A DNA stretch of 64,000 nt from JAWXCE01 sp034440495 (GTDB lineage: Bacteria > Pseudomonadota > Alphaproteobacteria > Rhizobiales > Rhodomicrobiaceae). The stretch covers positions 46,049-110,048 of the forward strand of contig JAWXCE010000030.1 in the NCBI GenBank assembly GCA_034440495.1. Direction: 5' to 3'. Numbering within the stretch: the stretch's first letter is position 1; the number at the start of each line of letters is the position of its first letter. Position numbers and translations under genes: made by a program. A model generated the notes under the pieces. It worked only from the letters and a program-made list of their open reading frames with translations. It ran no database searches and was not told the DNA's origin. Shown piece after piece: positions 33,733 to 42,118 of this stretch.

Positions 33733-33880
33733 GTTTCCTCCAGTGTGGTGACCTATGTCCGTGTTCTTGTGAGAATTAATCCTATGAATAACGGGAAATT
33801 TTGGAGGAAAACAATGCGACTCAAAGTTCCGGCGCGATTGGTGATCCAAACGCGCCGGATTCATTGCTGTAATTGAGAGC

Positions 33881-35695
33881 TTATGGAAGCGTGAAGACCG
33901 TCAAGCTGCCGCCGAGTGCGGTGAACTTCTTCAGGCCGGCATAGCCGCCAACTGCGCCCAGACCGTCGTTCGGGTTGGTCAGACCAGCCGCGAGGCCGAT
34001 GCCTGCCCAGCCGCCGATGCCCGAAAGGATCGCAACGTACTGCTTGCCTTTGTGCTCGTAGGTCATGACGTTACCGATGATGCCCGATGGGGTTTTGAAC
34101 TTGTACAGTTCTTTACCCGTTTTAGCATCAACGGCTTTCAGGTAGCCTTCTAGCGTGCCGTAAAATACGACGTCGCCAGCTGTTGACAGAGCGCCCGACC
34201 ACACGGAAAACGGCTCAGGGATGGACCAGACGATCTTACCCTTCGTTGCGTCCCATGCGATGAAGTTGCCCATGCCGTCATGGCCACCGTTTGCTTTACC
34301 AGCAGGGTACATTGCGAGGGTCGCGCCGACGTATGGCTGACCTGCAGTGTAGCTTACTTTAAAGGGCTCATAGTCCATGCAGACGTGGTTGGTTGGCACA
34401 TAGTGCAAGCCAGTACGTGGCGAGTAGGAAGCAGGCTGTTGGTCTTTCGTACCGAGAGCGGCAGGGCAGATGTTTTTCGTGTTTACATCTTCGCCGTTTT
34501 GCTCGGTCGAGTATTTTGCTAGAACCAGAGGGCGACCATAGGTTGCGGACTTTGGATCCATGTCAACTTTTGAAACCCAGTTAACAACTGGATCGAACTT
34601 TTCAGCAACAAGCAGTTCGCCAGTTACACGATCCATGGTGTAGCCAAGACCGTTACGATCGAAATGGACGAGGATGTTGCGCATCTTGCCACCAATTTCT
34701 TGGTCAGACAGGATCATTTCGTTGATGCCATCATAATCCCATTCGTCGTGCGGGGTCATTTGATAGACCCATTTCGCCATGCCGGTGTCTGCATCGCGGG
34801 CGAAAATGGTCATTGACCAGCGGTTGTCGCCAGGACGCTGTTTTGGGTTCCAAGTCGATGGGTTACCCGTACCGTAATAAACAAGGTTCAACTTTGGATC
34901 GTACGAATACCAGCCCCAGGTAGTGCCGCCGCCGATTTTCCACTGGTCGCCCTGCCATGTGTTCGTGCCGGAATCTTTGCCTACTGGCTTGCCGAGGTGA
35001 GTGGTTTTAACGGGATCAATGAGGGTTTCGCTGTCTGGGCCAACAGAATATCCGCGCCAGGCAAGCTTGCCGTCTTTCAGGTTGTAGGCAGTAACGCTAC
35101 CGCGCACGCCAAACTCGCCGCCGGAGATGCCGACGATGACTTTGTCTTTGACTGGAAGAACCGTTGCGGAGTTAGTTTCACCTTTTTTCGGATCGCCGTT
35201 CACAACTGACCAGTTGACTTTACCGGTTTTGGCGTCGAGCGAAACGACAGTGGTGTCAGCCTGGTGAAGGATGATCGCGCCGTCAGCATAGGCAACGCCA
35301 CGGTTAACCGTGTCGCAGCACATGACTGGAATAACGTCCGGATCTTGTTTCGGCTCGTATTTCCAGATAATGGTGCCATCGTTGTTCAAGTCCATCGCGT
35401 AAACGATGTTCGGGAACGGCGTATGGACGTACATCACATCGCCGATAACAAGCGGCGAACCTTCGTGACCACGAAGAACGCCTGTCGAAAATGTCCAAGC
35501 GACTTTAAGGTCTTTGACGTTGCCAGCAGTGATCTGGTTCAGCGTCGAGTGGCGTGTGTTTGCGTAGTCGCCTGTCTGGATAGCCCAGTTTTTGGCGTCC
35601 TTCATTTTAGTCATCAGATCTTCGTTCGCGGTGGCAGCGTTCATTGTGAACGCGGCGCCAGTAGCGAAGCAAAGAGCATACATTGACTTCCGCAT
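33881..35695 (-). CDS. xoxF: Lanthanide-dependent PQQ methanol dehydrogenase XoxF
   Basis: 604 residues, periplasmic eight-bladed beta-propeller quinoprotein oxidising methanol. Signal peptide ends near AATANED. Active-site features: adjacent cysteines C126-C127 in VMCCDTVNRG, glutamate in GGEFGVRG, asparagine in YGTGNPSTWNP, catalytic aspartate D320 in HDEWDYDGINE. The second aspartate, D322, two residues later, is the marker of lanthanide-binding XoxF; calcium MxaF has Ala there. The sequence looks XoxF5-like. ATG 35695 has AGGGAG eight bases upstream; the GTG at 35704 overlaps that site. First gene of xoxF-xoxG-xoxJ-CXXCW. No mxaF or mxaI is present in the window. Confidence 0.97.
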   Translation of the reverse strand: MRKSMYALCFATGAAFTMNAATANEDLMTKMKDAKNWAIQTGDYANTRHSTLNQITAGNVKDLKVAWTFSTGVLRGHEGSPLVIGDVMYVHTPFPNIVYAMDLNNDGTIIWKYEPKQDPDVIPVMCCDTVNRGVAYADGAIILHQADTTVVSLDAKTGKVNWSVVNGDPKKGETNSATVLPVKDKVIVGISGGEFGVRGSVTAYNLKDGKLAWRGYSVGPDSETLIDPVKTTHLGKPVGKDSGTNTWQGDQWKIGGGTTWGWYSYDPKLNLVYYGTGNPSTWNPKQRPGDNRWSMTIFARDADTGMAKWVYQMTPHDEWDYDGINEMILSDQEIGGKMRNILVHFDRNGLGYTMDRVTGELLVAEKFDPVVNWVSKVDMDPKSATYGRPLVLAKYSTEQNGEDVNTKNICPAALGTKDQQPASYSPRTGLHYVPTNHVCMDYEPFKVSYTAGQPYVGATLAMYPAGKANGGHDGMGNFIAWDATKGKIVWSIPEPFSVWSGALSTAGDVVFYGTLEGYLKAVDAKTGKELYKFKTPSGIIGNVMTYEHKGKQYVAILSGIGGWAGIGLAAGLTNPNDGLGAVGGYAGLKKFTALGGSLTVFTLP

Positions 35696-36242
35696 GCGGT
35701 TCACTCCCTAAGTTAAGGTCTTGTTACAGACCACGATGCCCTAAACGACTAAAGTATGAAGTTAGATCATCGCGGAAAGCTTAATTCGGAATGATCCCCG
35801 GCATCGTGTCACAACAGACAATAAAAGCTCATAGCACCGTCAATACTTGACGTTGCTCGTCAAGCCGACGCTGAACTCTTTTGCCGACGCTTTCGAAAAG
35901 TGGCCTGCGGTCCCGATCCGCCGCCACCTAGAAGCCGGTTATCGTGGTTTGAGCTTATGATTTTCTTATTATACGTACAAGCGAGTTTTGATCTGTATCC
36001 ACCAAGGGGTGGATTTCGCAGTGCGGTCAAAAACTTTTGGCTGGCTAGGAAACTGCGACAAACTAGACACGTAACTGTATGGCGTGCTTAAACTCCTAGC
36101 AATAGCACTCGGGAATTTGTTCGTGTTGCGCTGCGGTCATATTGCTCCAACTAACGTGGTTGCGTAAATTTGCCGCAGAGTGATTTGTAGTGAAAATTCG
36201 AAGTGAGAGAATAAGTTTTTTATTCACGGAGATAATAAACCC
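35696..36242. other. 547-bp divergent spacer upstream of xoxF
   Basis: Contains the xoxF promoter region (minus) and that of the pentapeptide-repeat gene (plus). The only distinct element I see is the palindrome at 35846-35864. Codon-like frames in it (for example 35900-36091) have no ribosome-binding site or family similarity. GGAGATAATAAACCC before 36243 is the ribosome-binding site of the next gene. Confidence 0.65.
35846..35864. promoter_or_regulatory. Perfect palindrome upstream of xoxF, candidate operator
   Basis: CTTGACG-TTGCT-CGTCAAG, a 7-bp perfect inverted repeat with a 5-base spacer, about 150 bases before the xoxF start. Size and symmetry suit a dimeric regulator site. The TTGACG also resembles a -35. 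No T-run follows, so it is not a terminator. Confidence 0.4.
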
Positions 36243-37073
36243 ATGACTTTGAACATTTTTTTCTCCCTAAGAAAATTTTGTGTATCCTCCTGTAAGGCGT
36301 TTATCATCACTCTGTTTGTCACTATGAGTTCATCACATGCTGCCCACAGCACTGCTCAGAAAGACGTCATTGCCGCGCAAATCCTTGAGCAAATCAAATC
36401 CGGGGTGAGGGATTTTTCCGGCCGTGAGCTGTCGGGCGTGAATTTATCGGGCGCCGATCTTAATTCTCTGAATTTCCGCGGCTCCAAACTGGACGCGGCT
36501 AATTTAAGCGGGGCAAACTTGCGCGGAGCCGAGTTTCAGGGCGCTTCACTAAAGGGCGTCAATCTTACAGAAACCAATCTGGACGTGGCGATTTTCCGCA
36601 GTGCTAATTTGGCAGGCGCGAATTTAAGCCGGGCTAGCGCACACTCCACCATCTTCGCGAACGCGGACATGCGCGGCGCCATTTTCGAGGGCGCGACCTT
36701 GGTATGTATCTTCGATGGCGCGAATTTAGAGGGCGCCAATCTCCAGCGCGCGCGCATGGGAGCGGATATGAAAAACCAACCTATGGGCTTGATGCGCGTA
36801 TCCTTAAAGAAAACGAACCTACGGGGCGCAAACCTGAAAGGCGCCGACCTGTCGCGCGCGTTTATGGAGTTCGCTGATCTAACAGGCGCCAATCTTGAGG
36901 GCGCAATTCTGGATAAAGCTGATTCGGCGGGAGCAATCTTCGCTGGAGCCAACCTTACAGGCGCGGACATTACCGGGATCGATCTTCAGTCGGCACGTTT
37001 AATTGGTATCAAAGGCCGGGATACAATAAAAGGACTTGATACGGTGAGGAACGCCACATCTGCGGCTTGGTAA
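36243..37073 (+). CDS. Exported pentapeptide-repeat protein
   Basis: 276 residues. An N-terminal hydrophobic segment (SCKAFIITLFVTMSSSHAA) looks like a signal peptide. Residues about 60-255 are pentapeptide repeats A(D/N)LxG: SGVNLSGADLNSLNFRGS, AANLSGANLRGAEFQGAS, TGANLEGAILDKADSAG. Such repeats fold as a right-handed beta-helix. Interrupted once near QRARMGADMKNQPMGLMRV. The gene lies 13 bases upstream of the quinoprotein-relay metallohydrolase and in the xoxF-pqq interval. Molecular role unknown; a structural or binding role in the periplasm is inference. Confidence 0.88.
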   Translation: MTLNIFFSLRKFCVSSCKAFIITLFVTMSSSHAAHSTAQKDVIAAQILEQIKSGVRDFSGRELSGVNLSGADLNSLNFRGSKLDAANLSGANLRGAEFQGASLKGVNLTETNLDVAIFRSANLAGANLSRASAHSTIFANADMRGAIFEGATLVCIFDGANLEGANLQRARMGADMKNQPMGLMRVSLKKTNLRGANLKGADLSRAFMEFADLTGANLEGAILDKADSAGAIFAGANLTGADITGIDLQSARLIGIKGRDTIKGLDTVRNATSAAW

Positions 37074-37086
37074 GACAAATATAAAC

Positions 37087-38037
37087 ATGCATGCATCTTT
37101 AAGTACGCTCGCAACGGGCTCATTTCTTTATATTCTGGTGTCGTATGCACCGGCATATGCCGAAAATGATGTAACGCCACTGCCCTTAACCGAGGTCGCG
37201 CCGGGAGTTTTGGTCTTCCAGGGCGCCCATCAGTTATTTACGCCGCAAAATCAGGGCGCGATCTGCAATGTAGGCTTTATAATAGGCGATGCGGCGGTCG
37301 CGGTTATTGACACCGGCGGGTCACTCATTCAGGGCCAGCGCCTGAAGGCGGCGATCCGCGCGCGCACCTCCCTCCCGATCCGCTATGTCATCAACACACA
37401 CATGCACCCCGATCATATTTTCGGGAACGCGGCGTTTACTCAGGAGGCGGGAGTTCAGTTTGTCGGCCATGCTAAACTCGGTCGCGCTTTAAAGGCTCGC
37501 GAACAAATCTATATTACCGCCAACTCAAGGCTTTTGGGCGAGATGGCCGCGAAGGGGCTGCAAATTGTCCTGCCCACGCTCGCCGTCGCAGACACCATGG
37601 AGATTGACCTCGGTCGCCGGGTTTTGCATCTCAAAGCACAGCCCACGGCGCACACGGATAATGACCTCACAGTTTTTGACGATGCGACAAAAACCTTATT
37701 TGCGGGCGATCTGCTGTTTTCCGGACATCTGCCTGCGATTGACGGCAGCGTCAAAGGCTGGCTTCGGGTGATGGAAAACCTGGCCTCGGTCAAGGCCTCT
37801 CGCGTCGTCCCCGGTCACGGCCCAGCCGCAATGCCCTGGCCGGAGGCGATGGCGCCTCAAACTCGTTACTTCGGGCAATTGATCGATGATATTCGCGCCG
37901 CGATCCGCTCAGGAACGCCACTTTCAGAAGCCGCGCGAACGGCGGGCGTTAGCGAACAGGGCGCTTGGGAACTTTTTGAGGATTTTAATGCGCGTAACGC
38001 CGCTACAGTATTTGCTGAACTTGAGTGGGATGAATAA
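37087..38037 (+). CDS. Quinoprotein relay system zinc metallohydrolase (MBL fold)
   Basis: 316 residues: signal peptide (GSFLYILVSYAPAYAE), then metallo-beta-lactamase motifs VAVIDTGGSLIQGQ, INTHMHPDHIFGN with the zinc histidines, PTAHTDNDLTVFD, LFAGDLLFSGHLP and VVPGHGPA. It resembles the SoxH-related hydrolases found beside PQQ dehydrogenases. Activity on a periplasmic sulfur or ester substrate is unproven. Probably co-transcribed with the pentapeptide protein gene. Confidence 0.86.
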   Translation: MHASLSTLATGSFLYILVSYAPAYAENDVTPLPLTEVAPGVLVFQGAHQLFTPQNQGAICNVGFIIGDAAVAVIDTGGSLIQGQRLKAAIRARTSLPIRYVINTHMHPDHIFGNAAFTQEAGVQFVGHAKLGRALKAREQIYITANSRLLGEMAAKGLQIVLPTLAVADTMEIDLGRRVLHLKAQPTAHTDNDLTVFDDATKTLFAGDLLFSGHLPAIDGSVKGWLRVMENLASVKASRVVPGHGPAAMPWPEAMAPQTRYFGQLIDDIRAAIRSGTPLSEAARTAGVSEQGAWELFEDFNARNAATVFAELEWDE

Positions 38038-38465
38038 GACGGCATTGCCGCCCGATTGCCCCATGCAGTGTAGTGATCGCGCAAGTCTACGGATAGACAA
38101 AAATTTTACCGATTTCAAGTCTACAAAAACACATGTTTATTTTTTGGTTGTGTTTAAGGTTTCTCTTTTATTTTCCCAATTTAAGAAAGTAAAATTAAAG
38201 ACTAAGCGTTTAATGATCTCGCAGAATTATTTATAAGAATAAGCCCTTCTCAAAAATAAGAGAACATACGTGCTTCTGGCTTAATTATAAGCGTATAATA
38301 AGACTCTTAATTCTTTCTGAGTATTTAAAAATTTGCCATTTGGTCCTTGCGCCTGGGAGGAACCGTACTTAAATATAGATACTGGACGAAATGAATAAAG
38401 CGCGTTTCGCCTAACCGGTCAGATAGACAGTCGCCGGTTTACAACATAAGCCTAAGGAGACGACC
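38038..38465. other. 428-bp AT-rich leader region upstream of pqqA
   Basis: Low-GC spacer, T/A-rich around 38100-38340. Near its end an inverted repeat AACCGG (38413-38418) and CCGGTT (38434-38439) lies about 30 bases before pqqA. TAAGGAG at 38453 is the ribosome-binding site. It likely contains the pqq promoter, but I cannot identify a definite one. Confidence 0.6.
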
Positions 38466-38549
38466 ATGAAAATCTGGACCAAACCCGCCGTATGCGCCGT
38501 AGACGCCGGTTTTGAAGTTACCCGCTACCTCCCAGCCGTTTCGAAGTAA
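38466..38549 (+). CDS. pqqA: PQQ precursor peptide, copy 1
   Basis: 27-residue ribosomally made precursor that PqqE and the protease convert to PQQ. Begins MKIWTKPAVC and carries the crosslinked pair E17 and Y21 in GFEVTRYLPAV. AAGGAGACGACC directly precedes the ATG. Followed by a hairpin and a second pqqA. Confidence 0.97.
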   Translation: MKIWTKPAVCAVDAGFEVTRYLPAVSK

Positions 38550-38555
38550 TATCTT

Positions 38556-38578
38556 CCGGGGGGCAAATCGCCTCCCGG
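38556..38578 (+). terminator. Hairpin between the two pqqA copies, possible partial terminator
   Basis: CCGGGGGGC (38556-38564) pairs with GCCTCCCGG (38570-38578), nine pairs with one G-U, loop AAATC, followed by TTTTGATTCCTTTT. A leaky terminator or RNA-stabilising hairpin here would raise pqqA message over pqqBCDE. Confidence 0.65.
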
Positions 38579-38619
38579 TTTTGATTCCTTTTCCAAGTTA
38601 TTTATTACAGGAGACGACC

Positions 38620-38703
38620 ATGAAAATCTGGACCAAACCCGCAATATGCGCAATAGACGCTGGCTTTGAAGTCACACGTTACCTTCCAGCCGTAACGAAG
38701 TAA
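38620..38703 (+). CDS. pqqA: PQQ precursor peptide, copy 2
   Basis: 27 residues, differing from copy 1 only at three positions (V9I, V12I, S26T) and with E17 and Y21 conserved. The 33 bases from GGAGACGACC through the first nine codons are identical to copy 1, so it is a recent tandem duplicate. CAGGAGACGACC precedes the ATG. pqqB follows after 34 bases. Confidence 0.96.
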   Translation: MKIWTKPAICAIDAGFEVTRYLPAVTK

Positions 38704-38737
38704 GACGTTTTCAGTTTTTGACAGTGGTCAGCTAGCT

Positions 38738-39673
38738 TTGAAACTCAAAGTTCTCGGTTCGGCAGCCGGTGGTGGCTTTCCTCAGTGGAATTGCAACGCC
38801 CGGCTGTCTCGTTTGGTGCGCGCCGGTGAGCCGGGCTTTCTGCCACGCACGCAATCGAGCTTGGCGGTCAGCGCCGATGGCGAGCACTGGGTGATATGCA
38901 ACGCCTCGCCGGATATCCGGCAGCAGATCGCCGCCACGCCGGAGTTGCACCCCATAGCCAGTGGCGGTTTGCGCAACTCGCCGATCAAGGCGGTTATGCT
39001 AACCAACGGTGACGTCGATCACATCACTGGCCTTCTGAGTTTGCGCGAGCGCGAGCCGTTTACGTTGTACGGCACCCACCGGATTCTGCACACGCTTGAT
39101 GAAAATAGCGTTTTCCGCGTGTGCGATGCGGCGGTCGTGAAGCGTACAGAGTTTGAGATTGGCCAGGAAATTGATTTGGTTGGGCCAGATGGTGAGCTTG
39201 GCCTCACTGTTGAGCCATTTTCTGTACCCGGTAAAGTTGCGCTTTATATGGAAAACGCTTCAAACCTTGCCGCGAATTTCGGCACCGACGCCGGCGATAC
39301 GATTGCGCTGAAAATTAAAGCGGTCGGCTCGGAAGCGGTGGCGTTTTATATACCCGGCTGCGCCCATGTGACAGAAGCGTTGAAATCTAAAGTGGCGGGC
39401 GCAGACGTTTTGCTGTTCGACGGCACGGTATTTCACGATGACGAGATGATGCGCGAGGGCGTTGGCCAAAAAACCGGCGCGCGAATGGGGCATATTTCGA
39501 TTGCGGGTGAAAACGGTTCGCTCGCCGCGTTTAAGGATGTTTCGACGGCGCGAAAAATATATATCCATATCAATACGACGAACCCAATTCTGGAGCCGGG
39601 ATCAGAGCCGGAACAAACCGTTCTAACCGCAGGATGGGAGGTGGGATGGGACGGCATGGAGATTGAGCTATGA
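38738..39673 (+). CDS. pqqB: PqqB, MBL-fold PQQ biosynthesis protein
   Basis: 311 residues, metallo-beta-lactamase-fold oxygenase that hydroxylates the Glu-Tyr intermediate. Starts KLKVLGSAAGGGFPQWNC, then SPDIRQQIAATPELH, LTNGDVDHITGLLSL (metal site) and YIPGCAHVTE. The usual CxCxxC after QWN is reduced to one cysteine (WNCNARLSR). The only sensible start is TTG 38738, with a weak ribosome-binding site; the protein N-terminus matches the family exactly there. Confidence 0.95.
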   Translation: MKLKVLGSAAGGGFPQWNCNARLSRLVRAGEPGFLPRTQSSLAVSADGEHWVICNASPDIRQQIAATPELHPIASGGLRNSPIKAVMLTNGDVDHITGLLSLREREPFTLYGTHRILHTLDENSVFRVCDAAVVKRTEFEIGQEIDLVGPDGELGLTVEPFSVPGKVALYMENASNLAANFGTDAGDTIALKIKAVGSEAVAFYIPGCAHVTEALKSKVAGADVLLFDGTVFHDDEMMREGVGQKTGARMGHISIAGENGSLAAFKDVSTARKIYIHINTTNPILEPGSEPEQTVLTAGWEVGWDGMEIEL

Positions 39674-40452
39674 CCATTTACGTGGACGCCGTGCATGTGA
39701 CCGCCGACGACCCGCAGGTTCCGCCGCAAGGCTTTACGCCTGATGAGCTTGAGGCCGCTTTGCGCCAGGTCGGCGCGGCGCGCTACCACAGCCTGCACCC
39801 GTTTCATAAACTGCTGCATGGCGGAGACTTGAAAAAGGGTCAGGTGCAAGCCTGGGCGCTCAACCGGTTTTATTATCAGTGCACCATCCCGCGCAAAGAC
39901 GCCGCGCTGATGTCGAAAATGACTGACAAGGCCGCTCGTCGCGAATGGCACCAGCGTTATCTCGACCACGATGGTTATGGCGAGGAGGAGGGCGGCATCG
40001 AGCGGTGGCTGCGTCTGACCACCGCGCTTGGCCTAGACCGCGATTATGTGATCTCAACGCGCGGTATTCTCCCCGGCACGCGCTTCGCCGTAGATGGATA
40101 TTACCATTTCGTGCGCGATCACTCGGTGCTGGAGGGTATCGGCTCCTCACTCACCGAGCTTTTTGCGGCGGGCATCCATAGCGAGCGGATCGCGGGCATG
40201 TTGGCGAACTATTCGTTTATCGACGACAACATGATGGCCTATTTCAAACGCCGCCTCAGTCAGGCGCCGCGCGATGTAGATTTCGCGCTGAAATATGTAA
40301 GGGCCAATGCAACAGACGCGGCCTCTCAGCAGGCCGTCATCAACGCGCTTATCATGAAAACCAACGTACTGTGGTCGCAGCTTGACCACCTTTATTATGC
40401 CTACGTGTCGCCCGGCAACATACCGCCTGGCGCATTCCGCCCAGCGCAATAG
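39670..40452 (+). CDS. pqqC: PqqC, pyrroloquinoline-quinone synthase
   Basis: 260-residue cofactorless oxidase that closes and oxidises AHQQ to PQQ. Conserved helical segments YHSLHPFHKLLHGG, QAWALNRFYYQCTIPRKDA and GYYHFVRDHSVLEG carry the active-site histidines, tyrosine and arginine. Overlaps pqqB by four bases (ATGA). Confidence 0.96.
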   Translation: MTIYVDAVHVTADDPQVPPQGFTPDELEAALRQVGAARYHSLHPFHKLLHGGDLKKGQVQAWALNRFYYQCTIPRKDAALMSKMTDKAARREWHQRYLDHDGYGEEEGGIERWLRLTTALGLDRDYVISTRGILPGTRFAVDGYYHFVRDHSVLEGIGSSLTELFAAGIHSERIAGMLANYSFIDDNMMAYFKRRLSQAPRDVDFALKYVRANATDAASQQAVINALIMKTNVLWSQLDHLYYAYVSPGNIPPGAFRPAQ

Positions 40453-40487
40453 CCGCGCTCGGCCGCCTCATTTTTCGCGCGCTCTCT

Positions 40488-40564
40488 GTCCTTCGCGAAA
40501 GCGGAATTCAGGACTACAGGCACGGAGCTAGGACTAAGACTGGATTCCCGCTTTCGCGGGAATA
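40488..40564. repeat. Dispersed palindromic repeat, copy 6, inside the pqq operon
   Basis: GTCCTTCGCGAAAGCGGAAT and ACTGGATTCCCGCTTTCGCG form nested inverted arms between pqqC and pqqD. Same family as the copy at 16257. Interrupts an otherwise tightly spaced operon. Confidence 0.85.
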
Positions 40565-40579
40565 AAATTGGGCTACAAG

Positions 40580-40894
40580 ATGGCGATAGAAAATCGGAGT
40601 TTACAACGCATTAGAGTTATTGCCACGGAAGCGAGCAAGCCGAAGATGCCTCGCCACGTGCGGCTGCAAATGGATGAGCTGCGCGATCGCTGGGTGGTGC
40701 TCGCGCCGGAAAAAGTTATGTGGCCCGACCCGGTCAGCGTAGATGTGCTGCAGCTTTGCGACGGGTCGCTCACCCTTGCTTTAATCGTGGATAAATTGGC
40801 GGTCGATTACAACGCGCCGCCTGAAGTCATCAAAACCGACGTAATGGAGTTCGTACAGGAATGGACGGACAAACGATTGTTGCTCCTGTCGTAA
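40580..40894 (+). CDS. pqqD: PqqD, PqqA chaperone
   Basis: 104 residues, winged-helix RiPP-recognition protein that presents PqqA to PqqE. Features: MPRHVRLQMDELRDRWVVL, LAPEKVMWPDPVSVDVLQLC. ATG 40580 preferred; the TTG at 40568 lies in the repeat edge. Overlaps pqqE by 34 bases. Confidence 0.94.
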   Translation: MAIENRSLQRIRVIATEASKPKMPRHVRLQMDELRDRWVVLAPEKVMWPDPVSVDVLQLCDGSLTLALIVDKLAVDYNAPPEVIKTDVMEFVQEWTDKRLLLLS

Positions 40895-42027
40895 TATCGC
40901 CGCGCCCGGCGCCGCAGCATATCGCTCGGCCTGCGCCTGTCGTTGGCCCGCCGCTTGGGATGCTCGCAGAGCTTACGCATCGCTGTCCGTTGCAATGCGG
41001 CTATTGTTCCAACCCGATCAACCTCCTTAAAGCCAACAGGGAAGTCGATACGGCTGGCTGGTTGAGTATCCTCGAACAGGCAGCCGATCTTGGCATTTTG
41101 CAAATTCATCTCTCGGGTGGCGAGCCTACGCTGCGTTCCGATCTGGAGCAGTTCGTCGCGCTGCTGGCCCGCAAAGGCGTATACACCAACCTCATCACGG
41201 CCGGCACGGTGCTTACACGCGACCGGCTGTTCGCGCTCCGCGATATGGGGCTTGATCACTTGCAACTCAGCATCCAAAGCGTGCGCGCCGACCTGTCGGA
41301 CAAAATCGGGAACATTAAGGGCGGGTTGGCAAAAAAGCTGGCGCTCGCCGGATGGGTGAAGGAGTCAGGGTTGCCGCTTACCCTCAATGCACCAGTGCAT
41401 CGCCACAACATTATGGATACGGGCGCGGTCATCGACCTCGCCCTGGAGCTTGGCGCTGACCGCGTCGAGATTGCCAATGTGCAATATTACGGCTGGGCGG
41501 CGGTGAATAAAGCCGCACTAATGCCGGAATGGGCGCAGGTGCTGGAGCAAAAGGCGGTCGTCGAGGAAGCGCGGGAGCGGCTGAAAGGCATCCTCAACAT
41601 CGATTTCGTTACGCCGGACTATTATGCCAAATATCCCAAACCATGCATGGGCGGATGGGCGACGGACGTGCTGAACGTGACGCCGGAAGGCAAGGTGTTG
41701 CCGTGCCACGCGGCGGAAAGCTTGACAGGCATCAATTTCGAGAACGCGACGCAAACGCCGCTTGCCGACATCTGGTACAAATCCGAAAGCTTCAACCGCT
41801 ATCGCGGCTATGACTGGATGACTGATTTGTGCAATTCCTGCGACCGCGTAGACAACTGCTTTGGCGGGTGTCGCTGCCAGGCGATGGCGCTAACCGGAGC
41901 CGCCGAAAACGCCGATCCGGCCTGCATCAAATCTCCGCACCATCACCTGATGGCCGAAATCACCGGCGGCTACGCGGGCGAGCAAGCGCCGCCCTTTGTC
42001 TACCGCCGCATCACAGCCCAAAACTGA
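40861..42027 (+). CDS. pqqE: PqqE, radical SAM PqqA peptide cyclase
   Basis: 388 residues. Forms the Glu-Tyr carbon-carbon crosslink on PqqA. Radical SAM motif CPLQCGYCSNP after LAELTHR, the GGE motif in LSGGEPTLR, and a C-terminal SPASM domain with the auxiliary-cluster cysteines in LCNSCDRVDNCFGGCRCQA. N-terminal Pro-rich stretch before GPPLGMLAEL is unusual but short. Last gene of the operon here; no pqqF/G protease in the window. Confidence 0.96.
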   Translation: MDGQTIVAPVVISPRPAPQHIARPAPVVGPPLGMLAELTHRCPLQCGYCSNPINLLKANREVDTAGWLSILEQAADLGILQIHLSGGEPTLRSDLEQFVALLARKGVYTNLITAGTVLTRDRLFALRDMGLDHLQLSIQSVRADLSDKIGNIKGGLAKKLALAGWVKESGLPLTLNAPVHRHNIMDTGAVIDLALELGADRVEIANVQYYGWAAVNKAALMPEWAQVLEQKAVVEEARERLKGILNIDFVTPDYYAKYPKPCMGGWATDVLNVTPEGKVLPCHAAESLTGINFENATQTPLADIWYKSESFNRYRGYDWMTDLCNSCDRVDNCFGGCRCQAMALTGAAENADPACIKSPHHHLMAEITGGYAGEQAPPFVYRRITAQN

Positions 42028-42118
42028 GCATAACTAAAGGCTTGCTAATTGGCCGCATTATGGTTTGCAACGGTGCTAACATCGGCGTGATAATGGATAA
42101 TCGACTTAGTGATGGTGC

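Noticed and set aside
35900..36091. 63-codon open frame between xoxF and the pentapeptide gene
   Set aside because: Lies in a promoter-type spacer, has no start signal and no recognisable domain.
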